Shown here: positions 54,439 through 62,045 of the stretch, one piece after another
Position numbering within the stretch: position 1 is the first letter of the stretch
Layout: every line of letters begins with the position of its first letter
Assembly: GCA_026706075.1 (NCBI GenBank)
Contig: JAPOZM010000066.1
Span: forward strand, 1-64,000
Origin: Gemmatimonadaceae bacterium
GTDB taxonomy: Bacteria; Latescibacterota; UBA2968; UBA8231
Direction of reading: 5' to 3'
Length of the DNA: 64,000 nt
Made by a program: the position numbers and the translations under genes
Notes under the pieces: generated by a model
Database searches by the model: none
Told to the model about the DNA's origin: nothing
The model's input: the letters and a program-made list of their open reading frames with translations, nothing else

Positions 54439-55485
54439 TCAGAGGGCGGGCATTTCGACGCCGAGCTCAGCGGCGACACCGGCGATCTGCTCCCAGGTCG
54501 CGTCGGGGATCTCGAAGCCTTCGGCGCGCCTCCGGGCGCGGCTCTCCTCCTCGATCTCCCCCGGCGCGTAGACCTGCGAGAAGCCGGGCAGGGGGCGGGC
54601 TGAGGTCACCCAGGCGGCGAGGGCCTCGACCTCCTCCACGTAGTCCTCGAGAGTGGTGAAGGCCGAGATGTCGATGGCCAGGACCATCACGCCGCCGCCG
54701 CCCTGGCCGTCCTGGCGGGTGCATCCCGCGTGCGACAGGGGGCCCACCAGCATCTCCACCATCATCGCCAGACCGTGCCCCTTGTGGCCGAACTGCAGGC
54801 CCCCCAGGGGCAGGACGGCGTTGTTGGCGGCGTCGCTGTGGTAGCGCCCGGCGTCGGAGACGTAGTCGCCGTTGCGGTCGATGACCCAGCCGTCGGGCAG
54901 CGGCTCGTTGCGCACGATCTTCTGCTCGATCTTGCCGCCGGCGACGACGGTCATGGTCATGTCGAGCATGAAGGGCGCACCGTCGCGGCGCGGCGCCGAG
55001 AAGGCGATCGGCTCGGGCCGGAGACGGCGGTCGGCGCTGCCGTGGGGGGCCAGGAACAGGCCTCCGCCGTTGAGCCACACCATGCCGATCATGCCCTGCC
55101 CGGCGATGCGCGGCGGATAGTCTCCCAGGCGGCCGATGTGGGTCACCGAGTTCAGACCGACGAAGCCGAAGGTGGCGGCACGGGCCTTCTCCACCGCCAG
55201 GTCGACGGCGCGGGTGACGGCGACGATGCCGTTGGCCCCGCGGCCGTCGATGATCGTCAGGCAGGGGTTCTCGCGCACCACCTCCCGCTGTTCCCAAGGC
55301 ACGTAGCCGCTGCGCATCTGCCGGGCGTACCCCGGAAGGAACCAGGTGCCGTGCGAGTCGTGCCCCGCCAGATGGCTGTCGACGAGGTGATCGGCGACGA
55401 TGCGGGCGTCCCCCTGCGGTATGCCGGTGGCGGCGAAGATGTTGAAGGCGAGAGGACGCAGGACTTCCTCACGGACGATGGGCAT
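54439..55485 (-). CDS. Ldh-family (malate/L-lactate-type) oxidoreductase
   Basis: A 348-residue NAD(P)-dependent dehydrogenase of the MDH2/LDH2 fold, distinct from Rossmann-type dehydrogenases. Signatures are DHLVDSHLAGHDSHGTWFLP near the N-terminus, TIIDGRGANGIVAVTRAVD, NSVTHIGRLGDYPPRIAGQG and PLGGLQFGHKGHGLAMMVEM. Members reduce 2-oxo acids or related imines (malate, lactate, ureidoglycolate, sulfolactate types). The exact substrate cannot be chosen. AGGAGGAAG eight bases before the ATG sets the start. It lies 58 bases downstream of carA on the same strand and converges on the UxaA-family gene, which ends five bases away. Confidence 0.92.
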   Translation of the reverse strand: MPIVREEVLRPLAFNIFAATGIPQGDARIVADHLVDSHLAGHDSHGTWFLPGYARQMRSGYVPWEQREVVRENPCLTIIDGRGANGIVAVTRAVDLAVEKARAATFGFVGLNSVTHIGRLGDYPPRIAGQGMIGMVWLNGGGLFLAPHGSADRRLRPEPIAFSAPRRDGAPFMLDMTMTVVAGGKIEQKIVRNEPLPDGWVIDRNGDYVSDAGRYHSDAANNAVLPLGGLQFGHKGHGLAMMVEMLVGPLSHAGCTRQDGQGGGGVMVLAIDISAFTTLEDYVEEVEALAAWVTSARPLPGFSQVYAPGEIEEESRARRRAEGFEIPDATWEQIAGVAAELGVEMPAL

Positions 55486-55543
55486 GGGCGGACTTCCTCC
55501 TGGGGGTTGCGTTGATGGCTCGCGGAGAACGGCGGGCGGCGCT

Positions 55544-56653
55544 TCAGGCCGCGCGGCGCCGCGACATCAGGTCGGCGAAGTAGCCGAAGAGGTGGTAGCT
55601 GTCGTGCGGCCCCGGGGAGGCTTCCGGGTGGCACTGGATGGAGAACACGGGCAGCTCGCGGTGGTGCATGCCCTCGACGCAGCCGTCGTTGAGGTTGCGG
55701 CGGGTGACTTCGAGGGCATCGGGTATGCTGTCGCCGCGGATGCCCCAGCCGTGGTTCTCCGAGGTGATGAGGATGCGGCCGCTGTCACCCTCCTCGATGG
55801 GCTGGTTGGCCCCGCGGTGGCCGAACTTGAGCTTGTAGATCTCGGCGCCCAGGGCCAGGCCGAGGATCTCGTGGCCCAGACAGATGCCGAAGATGGGCCG
55901 ATCGGCGCGCTCCACGAGATCGCGCACCGTGTCGATGGCGTAGTGCAGGGGCCGCGGATCTCCGGGGCCGTTGGACAGGAAGATGCCGTCGGGCTCGCGG
56001 GCGAGGGCCTCGTCGGCGGTGGTGGTGGCGGGCACCACGGTGACCCGGCAGCCCTCGGCCACCAGACGGCGGAGGATGCTGCGCTTGATGCCGTAGTCGT
56101 AGGCGACGACGTGGAACCGCGGCGCTCCCTCGGGCTCGCAGTCGTACGGCTCGGCGCAGGTCACGCCGCGCACCAGGTCGACGCCGACGAGCCCCTCCCA
56201 GTCCCTGGCCTTGGCGGTGAGGCTCTTCGGGTCGAGATCCCGCGTGCTGACCGCCGCGTTCATGGCGCCGTGGATCCGCACCCGGCGGGTCAACTCCCGC
56301 GTATCGATGCCCTCGACGCCGACGACGCCATGCTCCTGCAGGTACTCCACCAGGCCCGATGTAGCCCGGTGGTTGGACGGCCGCCGGCAGCACGCCTTCA
56401 TCAGAAAGGCGCGCACGTGGGGGCCCTCGGACTCGTCATCCTCGGGGTTGACCCCGTAGTTGCCGATGTGGGGATAGGTCATGCACACCATCTGGCCGGC
56501 GTACGAGGGATCGGTGAGGATCTCCTGGTACCCGGTCATGCTCGTGTTGAAGACCATCTCCCCGAAGACCTCGCCCTCGGCGCCGACGCGGGTGCCGGTG
56601 AAGGTCGTGCCGTCGGCGAGGGCGACCAGGGCAGGCGGGTTGATGCGAGTCAT
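55544..56653 (-). CDS. carA: Carbamoyl-phosphate synthase small subunit
   Basis: A 369-residue glutamine amidotransferase subunit that supplies ammonia for carbamoyl phosphate, for arginine and pyrimidines. The N-terminal domain has LADGTTFTGTRVGAEGEVFG, MVFNTSMTGYQEILTDPSYA and MTYPHIGNYGVNPEDDES. The amidotransferase has the nucleophile Cys in RPIFGICLGHEILGLALG and the His-x-Glu of VFSIQCHPEASPGPHDS. No carB is adjacent; an Ldh-family gene follows. There is no ribosome site before the ATG. Instead TATATT lies six bases upstream, so the message may be leaderless. A TTG six codons upstream is the alternative start. Confidence 0.96.
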   Translation of the reverse strand: MTRINPPALVALADGTTFTGTRVGAEGEVFGEMVFNTSMTGYQEILTDPSYAGQMVCMTYPHIGNYGVNPEDDESEGPHVRAFLMKACCRRPSNHRATSGLVEYLQEHGVVGVEGIDTRELTRRVRIHGAMNAAVSTRDLDPKSLTAKARDWEGLVGVDLVRGVTCAEPYDCEPEGAPRFHVVAYDYGIKRSILRRLVAEGCRVTVVPATTTADEALAREPDGIFLSNGPGDPRPLHYAIDTVRDLVERADRPIFGICLGHEILGLALGAEIYKLKFGHRGANQPIEEGDSGRILITSENHGWGIRGDSIPDALEVTRRNLNDGCVEGMHHRELPVFSIQCHPEASPGPHDSYHLFGYFADLMSRRRAA

Positions 56654-56670
56654 GGGGTGACAATATAACA

Positions 56671-56706
56671 AGAAGAGGAGCTCCCGGGGTCGGGAGCTCC
56701 TCTTCT
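56671..56706 (-). terminator. Strong intrinsic terminator of the histone-like gene
   Basis: A perfect 16-base stem (56671-56686 with 56691-56706) and four-base loop. It lies 33 bases after the stop of the histone-like/SWIB gene and 18 bases before the carA start. On the transcribed strand it is followed by TGTTATATTGT, a loose T-rich run. The same T-rich run holds the possible carA -10. Confidence 0.85.
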
Positions 56707-56738
56707 CGATCGAGTGCTGTCCTGCCGATGACGGCGGG

Positions 56739-57239
56739 TCAGGCGAGGTGCTGACTCACGAGCTTGGTCATCTCGAACATGCTGACCTGCTTCTTGCCGC
56801 CGAACAGATCGCGGAGCTTGTCGTCGGCATTGATCATCCGCTTGTTCTGCTTGTTCTGGAGGTCTTTCCGCTTGATGTAGGACCAGAGCTTCTTGACGAC
56901 CTCCGTCCGAGGCAGGGGCTTGGTGCCGACCACGGCGGCCAGAGCCGCATCGGGGGTCAGGGGCCTCATGAACGAGGGGTTCGGCTTCCTCTTCGTCCTA
57001 GCGGCTTTTTTTTTTGCTTTCTTCTTCGCCGCCTTCTTCTTCGACCCCTTCTTCCGGGTCGCTTTCTTCTTCGACGCTTTCTTCTTGGACGCCTTCTTCT
57101 TGGCGGCCTTCTTCTTCGCCGCCTTCTTCGGCGCGGCCTTCCTGGCCGCCTTCTTCCTGGCGGCCTTCTTCTTTGCCGCCTTCTTCGGCGCGGCCTTCCT
57201 CTTGGCCGCTTTCTTCCTGGTGGCCTTGCGCTTCGCCAT
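56739..57239 (-). CDS. Histone H1-like lysine-rich protein with SWIB domain
   Basis: A 166-residue basic chromatin-type protein. Residues 1-95 are (A)nKKK repeats such as AAKKKAARKKAARKAAPK and KKASKKKASKKKATRKKGSK, like the C-terminal tail of eukaryotic histone H1 and bacterial HctB-type proteins. Residues 96-166 form a SWIB/MDM2-like domain: LTPDAALAAVVGTKPLPRTE, VVKKLWSYIKRKDLQNKQNK and INADDKLRDLFGGKKQVSMF. It is expected to bind and compact DNA. The ATG has AAGGAGAGAG upstream, and an extension of 46 codons upstream is not coding-like. Its own promoter and terminator make it monocistronic. A run of ten A at the repeat/SWIB border is noted separately. Confidence 0.93.
   Translation of the reverse strand: MAKRKATRKKAAKRKAAPKKAAKKKAARKKAARKAAPKKAAKKKAAKKKASKKKASKKKATRKKGSKKKAAKKKAKKKAARTKRKPNPSFMRPLTPDAALAAVVGTKPLPRTEVVKKLWSYIKRKDLQNKQNKRMINADDKLRDLFGGKKQVSMFEMTKLVSQHLA
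57006..57015 (-). repeat. Homopolymer A10 (sense strand) inside the histone-like gene
   Basis: Ten T on the + strand, read as GCA AAA AAA AAA in the gene. It stands out in DNA where Lys is otherwise mostly AAG. Gain of one A brings a TAG stop three codons on; loss of one brings a TGA about 14 codons on. Either change removes the SWIB domain. Confidence 0.9.
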
Positions 57240-57347
57240 CTGCTCTCTCCTTAGGTGCGCGTGGAGCGGCTCTGCCGCCTCGCCTGTCGTTGTGCCCGTC
57301 GGAAGAACTTCCCCACTCCTGGAAAGGCACAAATCACAATTCGGGCA

Positions 57348-57377
57348 AAGATAGCCAAAGCGCTTCGAGTCCGTCAA
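57348..57377 (-). promoter_or_regulatory. Promoter of the histone-like gene
   Basis: On the minus strand, TTGACG (57377-57372), an 18-base spacer and TATCTT (57353-57348). The leader to the start codon would be about 100 bases. It lies in the 269-base divergent gap before proC, which otherwise shows no gene. Confidence 0.65.
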
Positions 57378-57508
57378 GCAGAAATGGTACTGCGTACAGA
57401 GGGGAATGGCCCACTATGTACGGGCCGATTCCCCTTGCAGCGCGAGTCGTGGGATGGGTACTTTCTGCAGGTCCCCATTTCATCCTCCACCTGGAACATG
57501 GAGTCCCC

Positions 57509-58321
57509 GTGACGCCGAGCTCGTCAGGGCCCACCATCGCAGTGATCGGCGCCGGCAATCTCGGCGGCTGCTTCATCTCGGGTCTGCTGGATTCCGGTGT
57601 CGCCGCTCATCGACTGACGGCGGTGGATCTCCTCGACGACCTGCTCGCACCCCTCACACAGCGCGGCCTGCGCACCTCAACCGATATCTCCGCCGTCTCC
57701 ACGAGCGATGTCGTCTTCCTCGCCGTCAAGCCCCAGGTCGCCCGCCATGTCCTGCGCTCTCTCGCCCTCCACCTGTCCCGGGAGCAACTCGTCGTTTCGG
57801 CCGTGGCCGGCGTGACCACATCCACCATCGAGGATCTCCTGCCCCCTTCCCGGGCCGTGGTGCGCGTCATGCCCCAGACCCTGGTCCGCCTCCGCGCCGG
57901 CGCCACCGCCCTCTGCGCCGGCCGTCACGCCGGCCCTGCGGCGGTGGCCGCTGTGCGAGCCCTCTTCGACCGGCTGGGTACCACGGTGGAAGTCCGCGAG
58001 TCACAGATGGACGCCGTCACCGGAATGTCGGGCAGCGGACCCGCCTACATCTACACCGTTGTCGAAGCGCTCGCCGACGGAGGCGTGGAGGCCGGGCTGG
58101 CGCCGGAGGTGGCCATGGCCCTGGCGGCGCAGACCGTGAACGGAGCGGCGCGCATGGTCCAGGAAGGCGTGGCCTCTCCGGCTGAGCTGCGGGACCAAGT
58201 GACCTCCCCCGGCGGCACCACCCTCGCGGGACTGACGGCCCTGGAGGAAGGCGGCTTGCGCCAGGCCCTGGCAGCCGCCGTGGCCGCCGCCACGCGGCGC
58301 TCGAAGGAACTGGGAACCTGA
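57509..58321 (+). CDS. proC: Pyrroline-5-carboxylate reductase
   Basis: A 270-residue NAD(P)H-dependent enzyme making proline from pyrroline-5-carboxylate. The Rossmann start is TIAVIGAGNLGGCFISGLL. DVVFLAVKPQ and SAVAGVTTSTIEDLLP follow, then VVRVMPQTLVRLRAGATALC and the C-terminal signature MDAVTGMSGSGPAYIYTVVE with RDQVTSPGGTTLAGLTALEE. The length is typical. GTG start with GGAG five bases upstream; the frame is open further upstream but antisense to the histone-like gene there. It heads a tight run with hisH, hisF and proB, the last being another proline gene. Confidence 0.96.
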   Translation: MTPSSSGPTIAVIGAGNLGGCFISGLLDSGVAAHRLTAVDLLDDLLAPLTQRGLRTSTDISAVSTSDVVFLAVKPQVARHVLRSLALHLSREQLVVSAVAGVTTSTIEDLLPPSRAVVRVMPQTLVRLRAGATALCAGRHAGPAAVAAVRALFDRLGTTVEVRESQMDAVTGMSGSGPAYIYTVVEALADGGVEAGLAPEVAMALAAQTVNGAARMVQEGVASPAELRDQVTSPGGTTLAGLTALEEGGLRQALAAAVAAATRRSKELGT

Positions 58322-58324
58322 GCC

Positions 58325-58927
58325 GTGATCGCCATCGCCGACTACGGCATGGGCAACCTGCGCAGCGTGGAGAAGGCTTTTCAGTTCCTCGGCCACGAGG
58401 CCGCCATCGTCGAGGATCCGGCCCGGGCGCGGGAGGCAACGCATCTCGTGCTTCCGGGTGACGCCGCCTTCGGCGACGCCATGCGCAACCTGCGCGCCTC
58501 CGGATGGGACGAGGCGATCGCCGATCACCTGCGGGAGGGCCGGCCCTTCCTCGGGATCTGCGTCGGCCTGCAGCTGATGTTCGCGGCCAGCGAGGAGATG
58601 GGGCACCACACCGGACTGGAGTTGTTCGCCGGCCGCTGCCGCCGATTCCCGGCGTCGGAGCGGGTGCCCCAGATCGGCTGGAACCAGATCTCCATCCGGC
58701 GCCGGTGCCCGCTTCTGGAGGGCGTCGAGGAGGGCAGCTTCTTCTACTTCGTCCACTCCTACTACGTCGAAGCCGAGGAGGACAGCGAGTCGGTGGCGAC
58801 CACCGAGTACGGCCTCGAGTACACCTCGATCGCCGCCCGCGGCAACCTCTTCGGCGTGCAGTTCCATCCGGAGAAGAGCCAGAAGGTGGGACTGCGCCTG
58901 CTGGCCAACTTCGCTGCCTTCCGTTAG
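58325..58927 (+). CDS. hisH: Imidazole glycerol phosphate synthase, glutaminase subunit
   Basis: A 200-residue class-I glutamine amidotransferase that feeds ammonia to HisF in histidine synthesis. It opens IADYGMGNLRSVEKAFQFLG. The oxyanion and nucleophile region is RPFLGICVGLQLMFAASEEM (Cys), and the catalytic His/Glu pair is in LFGVQFHPEKSQKVGLRLLA. The interface motif VPQIGWNQI is present. GTG start lies three bases after the proC stop; hisF follows after 18 bases. Confidence 0.97.
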   Translation: MIAIADYGMGNLRSVEKAFQFLGHEAAIVEDPARAREATHLVLPGDAAFGDAMRNLRASGWDEAIADHLREGRPFLGICVGLQLMFAASEEMGHHTGLELFAGRCRRFPASERVPQIGWNQISIRRRCPLLEGVEEGSFFYFVHSYYVEAEEDSESVATTEYGLEYTSIAARGNLFGVQFHPEKSQKVGLRLLANFAAFR

Positions 58928-58945
58928 GTCGGCTGCATCGGCGCC

Positions 58946-59728
58946 ATGCTGGCCAAGCGCATCATCCCCTGCCTCGACGTAAAGGACGGGCGCAACGTGC
59001 GCGGCGTCCGTTTCTCCGCCGACCGCGACGCCGGCGATCCGGTGGAGCTGGCCTCGCGCTACGACCGCGAGGGCGCCGACGAGCTGGTGTTCTACGATAT
59101 CACCGCCTCCGCCGACGGCCGGGCGATCGTGATGGACCTGGTGCGCCAGGTGTCGGAGCAGGTCTTCATCCCCCTCACCGTGGGCGGCGGAATCCGTACC
59201 TTCGAGGACGTGCGCACCATTCTCAAGGGCAGCGCCGACAAGGTGTCGATCAACTCCGCCGCCGTGAGGGACCCGGAGATCGTCAACCGTTCCGCCGAGA
59301 GCTTCGGCAGCCAGTGCATCGTCGGCGCCATCGACGCCCTGCGGCGGCCCCCCGCAGACGGCCATGATCCGAGCTGGGAGATCTACGTCGACGGCGGGCG
59401 CACGGCGACGGGGATCGACGCCCTGGAGTGGGTGACGGAGCTGGTCGAGCGGGGCGCCGGCGAGCTGGTCCTCAACAGCATCGACGCCGACGGCACGAGA
59501 GACGGCTACGATCTGGCCCTCAACCAGGCGGTGGCCAGACGCGTGGGTGTCCCCATCGTCGCCTCCGGGGGCGCCGGCAGGCTGGAGCACATCCACGAGG
59601 TCCTGACCGAAGGGCAGGCGAGCGCCGCCCTGGCGGCGTCGATCTTCCACTTCGAGATCTACACCATTCCGCGGGTGAAGGAGTACCTCGCCGAACGCGG
59701 CGTCACCGTGCGCCACTACGAGACGTGA
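58946..59728 (+). CDS. hisF: Imidazole glycerol phosphate synthase, cyclase subunit
   Basis: A 260-residue TIM barrel that joins ammonia from HisH with PRFAR to form imidazole glycerol phosphate and AICAR. Landmarks are [20 protein letters not shown] with the first catalytic Asp, [63 protein letters not shown] (the second Asp lies in the following [15 protein letters not shown] stretch) and [17 protein letters not shown]. Adjacent hisH gives the full enzyme. No other his genes are in the window. Its stop overlaps a GTG of proB. Confidence 0.97.
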   Translation: MLAKRIIPCLDVKDGRNVRGVRFSADRDAGDPVELASRYDREGADELVFYDITASADGRAIVMDLVRQVSEQVFIPLTVGGGIRTFEDVRTILKGSADKVSINSAAVRDPEIVNRSAESFGSQCIVGAIDALRRPPADGHDPSWEIYVDGGRTATGIDALEWVTELVERGAGELVLNSIDADGTRDGYDLALNQAVARRVGVPIVASGGAGRLEHIHEVLTEGQASAALAASIFHFEIYTIPRVKEYLAERGVTVRHYET

Positions 59729-60867
59729 ACCGCGCACCCGGGACCCGGCCGCGGGCCCGGCGCATGTCCGGCGTGCGCCGAGTGGTCGTCAAGATCGGCT
59801 CCACGAGCGTCGCCGGAGAGGCCAACCAGCTGCACCGGCCCACCGTGCGCCGGCTGGTGGGCGAAGTCTGCGCCCTCCGGGAGCGCGGCCTCGAGGTGGC
59901 CGTCGTCTCCTCGGGAGCGGTGGCCGCGGGCATGGGCCGCCTGGGACTGAGCGAGCGACCCCGGTCGATCGCCGATCTGCAGGCGGTGGCCGCCGTGGGC
60001 CAGAACCTGCTGGTCACCACCTACGAGAGCCTCTTCGCCCGCCGCGGCGTTCCCGTGGGGCAGGTCCTGCTGACGGCGGGGGACATACTCGAGGACCGGC
60101 AGCGCTACGTGAACCTGCGCAACACCTTCCGGCAGCTGTTCGCCCTCGGTGCGGTGCCGCTGATCAACGAGAACGACTCCGTGGGTGTGGCCGAGCTGAA
60201 GCGCTCCCTGGGCGACAACGACATGCTCGCCGCGTACGTGGCCAACCTGATCCATGCCGAGCTGCTGGTCATCCTCTCCGACGTGGAGGGGCTCTACCGC
60301 CGCTATGCCAACGGCCGCGGAGACGAGTTGCTGCGCGAGGTCTCCCTCGGCGACGACGTCAGCCGCTCGGTGAGCCGCGCCGCCAACCGGCTGGGGCGCG
60401 GCGGCATGGCGACCAAGGTGAAGGCGGCGCAGCTGCTGATGGCCTGCGGCGAGATGACGGTCGTCGCCCACGCCCGCAAGCACAGCCTGGCGGAGATCCT
60501 CGACGGCGGCGAGGTGGGCACCCTCTTCGTGCCCGCGGGACGGCGCATGGGCAGCCGCAAGCGCTGGATCGGCTTCGCCTCCCCGCCGCGGGGGAGCGTC
60601 ACCGTCGACGCCGGCGCCGTGGCCGCCCTCAAGCTGCGCGGCGGCAGCCTGCTGCCGGCGGGCGTGACCGCCTGCTCCGGAACCTTCCGCGCCGGCGACG
60701 TGGTGCGCGTGGAGGACGACCAGGGCCGCGAGGTGGCCCGCGGCATGAGCCGCTACGGCGCGGGAGAGGTGGGCCGCATTCTCGGACGCAGCTCGCCCGA
60801 GGTGGCCAGCATCCTCGGACAGCCGCCCCTCGAAGTGATCCACCGCGACGACCTGGTGCTCACCTGA
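59725..60867 (+). CDS. proB: Glutamate 5-kinase with PUA domain
   Basis: About 380 residues. The first step of proline synthesis, phosphorylating glutamate. The kinase domain has [53 protein letters not shown] with [20 protein letters not shown], and [24 protein letters not shown] domain spans about 290-380 ([40 protein letters not shown]). GTG at 59725 overlaps the hisF stop as GTGA; an ATG at 59764 would give a more usual N-terminus but has no ribosome site. proA is not in the window. The divisome-type gene downstream overlaps its stop by one base. Confidence 0.95.
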   Translation: MNRAPGTRPRARRMSGVRRVVVKIGSTSVAGEANQLHRPTVRRLVGEVCALRERGLEVAVVSSGAVAAGMGRLGLSERPRSIADLQAVAAVGQNLLVTTYESLFARRGVPVGQVLLTAGDILEDRQRYVNLRNTFRQLFALGAVPLINENDSVGVAELKRSLGDNDMLAAYVANLIHAELLVILSDVEGLYRRYANGRGDELLREVSLGDDVSRSVSRAANRLGRGGMATKVKAAQLLMACGEMTVVAHARKHSLAEILDGGEVGTLFVPAGRRMGSRKRWIGFASPPRGSVTVDAGAVAALKLRGGSLLPAGVTACSGTFRAGDVVRVEDDQGREVARGMSRYGAGEVGRILGRSSPEVASILGQPPLEVIHRDDLVLT

Positions 60868-61223
60868 TGGCCAGGCGGACCCCCGACGACCCGCCGGCGA
60901 CCGACCCCCTGGCCACCCAACCGCCGAGGGTGCGGCTGTGGACCGTGGCCGCCGTCCTCCTCGCGATCGCCGCCTGGGGCTACCTGTTCTTCGGCGAGGA
61001 GGGCGGCTGGGTGGAGCTGCAGGACCACGGCGCGCGACTGGCCGAGCTGGAGGCGGAAGTGGCCCGCCTGGAGGCACAGAACGACAGCATGCGGCAGATT
61101 CTCCACCGGCTGCAGAACGACCCCGCGTACCTCGAGAAGCTCGCCCGCGAGCAGCTCGGCATGGCCAGGCCCGGAGAGCGGCTCTACCGCATCCGCGGAC
61201 AGGAAGCTCCCGGCGGCCGGTAG
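60867..61223 (+). CDS. FtsB/DivIC-like septum formation protein
   Basis: A 118-residue single-pass membrane protein. A proline-rich cytoplasmic N-terminus is followed by one transmembrane helix at about 25-42 (LWTVAAVLLAIAAWGYLFF). A coiled coil then runs over about 50-90 (HGARLAELEAEVARLEAQND). The closing RLQNDPAYLEKLAREQLGMA with PGERLYRI is the conserved FtsB/DivIC end. In cell division these proteins bridge FtsL and FtsQ. ATG overlaps the proB stop by one base. Family assignment is strong; the choice between FtsB and DivIC naming is not possible here. Confidence 0.9.
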   Translation: MARRTPDDPPATDPLATQPPRVRLWTVAAVLLAIAAWGYLFFGEEGGWVELQDHGARLAELEAEVARLEAQNDSMRQILHRLQNDPAYLEKLAREQLGMARPGERLYRIRGQEAPGGR

Positions 61224-61232
61224 CGGCGGCGC

Positions 61233-62045
61233 TTGGCACGCATCCAGGCCAGGACCGACGCGGTGGTTCTGCGCACCCGGCGGCAGGGCGAGACGGGCAA
61301 GCTCGTCACCCTCTTCACCGAGGACCACGGCAAGCTCCGGGTGATGGCCAACGGCGCCCGGCGGCCGAAGAGCCGGTTCGCCGGCTGCCTGGAGGTCGGA
61401 TGGTCGGTGCACATCGCCTGCTCCATGCGCGACGACCGCGACCTGCACACCCTCTCCGAGGCCGAGCTGGTCCGGTCCCGCCCGGCCCTGGTGGCCGATC
61501 TGCGGCGCCTGTCGTACGCCGCCGCCGCCTGCGAGATCGTCGACCGGCTGACCATCGAGCACGAGGCGAGCCGGCGCCTGTTCCGCTGTCTCACGGGGGT
61601 CCTCGGCGGGCTCGAGGAGGTGGAGGAGCCGCAGCTGGAGTCGCTGTTCTGGTACTACCAGCTGCGCGTCGCCGAGGCCCTCGGATACCGGCCCGAGCTG
61701 GAGGCCTGCGTCCTCTGCGGCTCACCGCCCGGGAGTGGGCCCGGCTGGTTCAGCCCCGCCCTCGGCGGCGTCCTGTGCCGCGGCTGCGCCCGGTCCGAGG
61801 CGGCCTCCGACCGGGCGGCCCCCGGCGACTTCGGCGGCGCCCGCCGGGTCGCCGGCGATGGCCTGCGGCTGCTGGCGGAGCTGCAGGGGCTGCGCTCCTA
61901 CAGGCGCGAGGCGATCCCGCCGGCGCCCGCGGCTCTCACCGGCGAGATCCGCGGCCTGCTGCGCGGCTTTCTCGAGTACCACGCGGGGACGAGGGGCCGC
62001 CTGCGGTCCCTGGAGTTCCTCGACACACTGAAGGGAAGGGGTTGA
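61233..62045 (+). CDS. recO: DNA repair protein RecO
   Basis: A 270-residue recombination mediator that helps RecR load RecA on SSB-coated DNA. The N-terminal OB fold reads ARTDAVVLRTRRQGETGKLV, TLFTEDHGKLRVMANGARRP and KSRFAGCLEVGWSVHI. The helical part has LFWYYQLRVAEALGYRPELE. A four-Cys zinc site is made by CVLCGSPPG and GGVLCRGC. The TTG start lies nine bases after the upstream stop in a short gap with CGGCGG only, so the ribosome site is weak. The glyS ATG overlaps its stop (TGATG). Confidence 0.94.
   Translation: MARIQARTDAVVLRTRRQGETGKLVTLFTEDHGKLRVMANGARRPKSRFAGCLEVGWSVHIACSMRDDRDLHTLSEAELVRSRPALVADLRRLSYAAAACEIVDRLTIEHEASRRLFRCLTGVLGGLEEVEEPQLESLFWYYQLRVAEALGYRPELEACVLCGSPPGSGPGWFSPALGGVLCRGCARSEAASDRAAPGDFGGARRVAGDGLRLLAELQGLRSYRREAIPPAPAALTGEIRGLLRGFLEYHAGTRGRLRSLEFLDTLKGRG

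Noticed and set aside
57050..57235. Tandem DNA repeat or CRISPR-like array
   Set aside because: The repetition comes from AAKKK-type codons in a coding gene; unit length varies and there are no spacers.
56893..57354. A Phe-rich 153-codon frame on the + strand
   Set aside because: It is the antisense of the lysine-rich repeats (TTC/TTT opposite GAA/AAG).
57240..57377. A 46-codon extension of the histone-like protein with two Cys
   Set aside because: The promoter -10 and -35 lie inside it, and AAGGAGAGAG stands just before the ATG at 57239.
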